A program made the translations under genes and the position numbers. Of a stretch of DNA of 5,879 nt, positions 5,472-5,879 are shown piece by piece. The first letter of the stretch is position 1, and the number at the start of each line of letters is the position of its first letter. The notes under the pieces are model-generated. The model ran no database searches. It was given only the letters and a program-made list of their open reading frames with translations, and was not told where the DNA came from. Location: the NCBI GenBank assembly GCA_964568355.1, contig CAZMRK010000444.1, positions 1 to 5,879 of the forward strand, read 5' to 3'. Source of the DNA: JAJPJX01 sp964568355 (GTDB lineage Bacteria > Acidobacteriota > Terriglobia > Bryobacterales > Bryobacteraceae).

Positions 5472-5762
5472 TTGACATCCAAAAGGAACAGTGGCAATCT
5501 TCTCTCTATACAACTCAAGATACTGATTTCGCGAATTCGTGCTTTGTTCCGTTCGGGCCGCCTGGATACGGAGTTTGACCGTGAACTGGAGGCGCATCTG
5601 GCGATGCTGGAGGAGGACTACGTCCGCCGCGGCATGGCTCCCGAAGAGGCTCACCGCGCCGCCGGGATCGCGCTGGGAGGAGTAGCACAACTGCGAGAGG
5701 CTCGCCGCGAGGGGCGCGGGGTGCCGCTGTTCGATCCTATGTCGGCGATGCGAGTAGGATAG
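5472..5762 (+). CDS. Stand-alone permease prefix domain (likely remnant of a MacB/FtsX-like permease)
   Basis: Residues about 20-83 match the N-terminal 'permease prefix' domain seen on acidobacterial duplicated orphan permeases and related MacB/FtsX-like proteins. The pattern is SRIRALFRSGRLDTEFDREL, then EAHL, RRGMAPEEAHRAA and LGGVAQLREARREGRG. In full-length members this leads within about 20 residues into the first membrane helix of an 800-residue transporter. Here the frame stops at residue 96, after GVPLFDPMSAMRVG, and a VOC gene begins 20 bp later. No membrane helix is present. The only start giving the whole domain is TTG at 5472, without a ribosome binding site, and that TTG is part of a TTGACA that may instead be a promoter box. 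This suggests a truncated relic, although short stand-alone prefix-domain proteins may exist. No transport function should be assumed. Confidence 0.65.
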   Translation: MTSKRNSGNLLSIQLKILISRIRALFRSGRLDTEFDRELEAHLAMLEEDYVRRGMAPEEAHRAAGIALGGVAQLREARREGRGVPLFDPMSAMRVG

Positions 5763-5782
5763 AGTCTGCGAGAGGGAGAAAT

Positions 5783-5879
5783 GTGGCGCTCGATGCGCGC
5801 GGATTGACTCCGCTGCTGCAGGTCTACGATATGCCGGCCTCGGTGCGGTTCTATCGCGACCTGCTGGGGTTCGAAGTGG
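5783..5879 (+). CDS. Glyoxalase/VOC-fold protein, N-terminal part (cut by right edge)
   Basis: A GTG start at 5783 is preceded by GAGGGAG (5772-5778) at good spacing, and 32 codons remain to the edge. The sequence LTPLLQVYDMPASVRFYRDLLGFEV is the first beta-alpha unit of the vicinal oxygen chelate fold, shared by glyoxalase I, bleomycin-binding proteins, fosfomycin-modifying enzymes and ring-cleaving dioxygenases. The SVRFYRDLLGFEV signature is decisive for the fold. The metal ligands and the specificity region are outside the window, so no activity can be given. The overlapping ATG at 5781 is out of frame and stops after eight codons. It follows the orphan permease prefix gene by 20 bp. Confidence 0.82.
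   Translation, partial: MALDARGLTPLLQVYDMPASVRFYRDLLGFEV

Noticed and set aside
1..5879. CRISPR array, tRNA, rRNA, insertion sequence or attachment-site repeats
   Set aside because: No regularly spaced repeats, cloverleaf with a CCA-adjacent stem, rRNA core sequence, transposase motif or long direct/inverted repeat was seen on either strand.

Overview
The window is about 60% GC by eye, with compact, densely packed genes. It has the look of a soil acidobacterium, possibly the Solibacter/Bryobacter side of the phylum. The pointers are a stand-alone 'permease prefix' domain of the type found at the front of acidobacterial MacB/FtsX-like permeases, a Tat-exported sugar-acid-dehydratase homologue, and DinB-fold and VOC-fold enzymes close by. 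No rRNA or other taxonomic marker is present, so this placement is inference.

Left part (1-1394, minus strand). A PAS-domain sensory protein runs off the left edge. Upstream of it lies an extended short-chain dehydrogenase/epimerase (SDR) with an intact NAD-binding motif and Tyr/Lys catalytic pair. Middle (1430-3986). Two enolase-superfamily enzymes lie tail to tail with only 4 bp between their stop codons. The first (plus strand) keeps metal ligands, a His acid and a His base in the arrangement known for D-galactonate dehydratase. The second (minus strand) resembles the D-mannonate dehydratase/RspA group but carries a twin-arginine signal and lacks the expected second catalytic histidine. 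The SDR and the first enolase are divergent across 35 bp. Together the SDR and the two dehydratase-like proteins look like a sugar or sugar-acid catabolic island; the substrate cannot be read from sequence.

Right part (4031-5879, plus strand). A DinB/YfiT-like four-helix metalloprotein is divergent from the Tat enolase across 44 bp that contain a two-sided -10-like element. Next come a cytochrome c maturation heme-handling membrane protein, CcmC, and a 53-residue CcmD-like single-span protein starting 3 bp after it. No ccmA, ccmB, ccmE or ccmF is in the window. After them are a 96-residue orphan permease prefix domain that stops where the transporter should begin, and the first 32 codons of a glyoxalase/VOC-fold protein cut by the right edge.

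The plus strand changes from C-rich to G-rich close to the DinB/ccmC boundary, which may mark a junction between DNA segments of different history. The strongest leads are the unusual active site and export signal of the second enolase, the enolase pair with the SDR as an unassigned pathway, the detached ccmCD pair, and the isolated permease prefix domain. No CRISPR array, tRNA, rRNA, insertion sequence or long repeat was seen.
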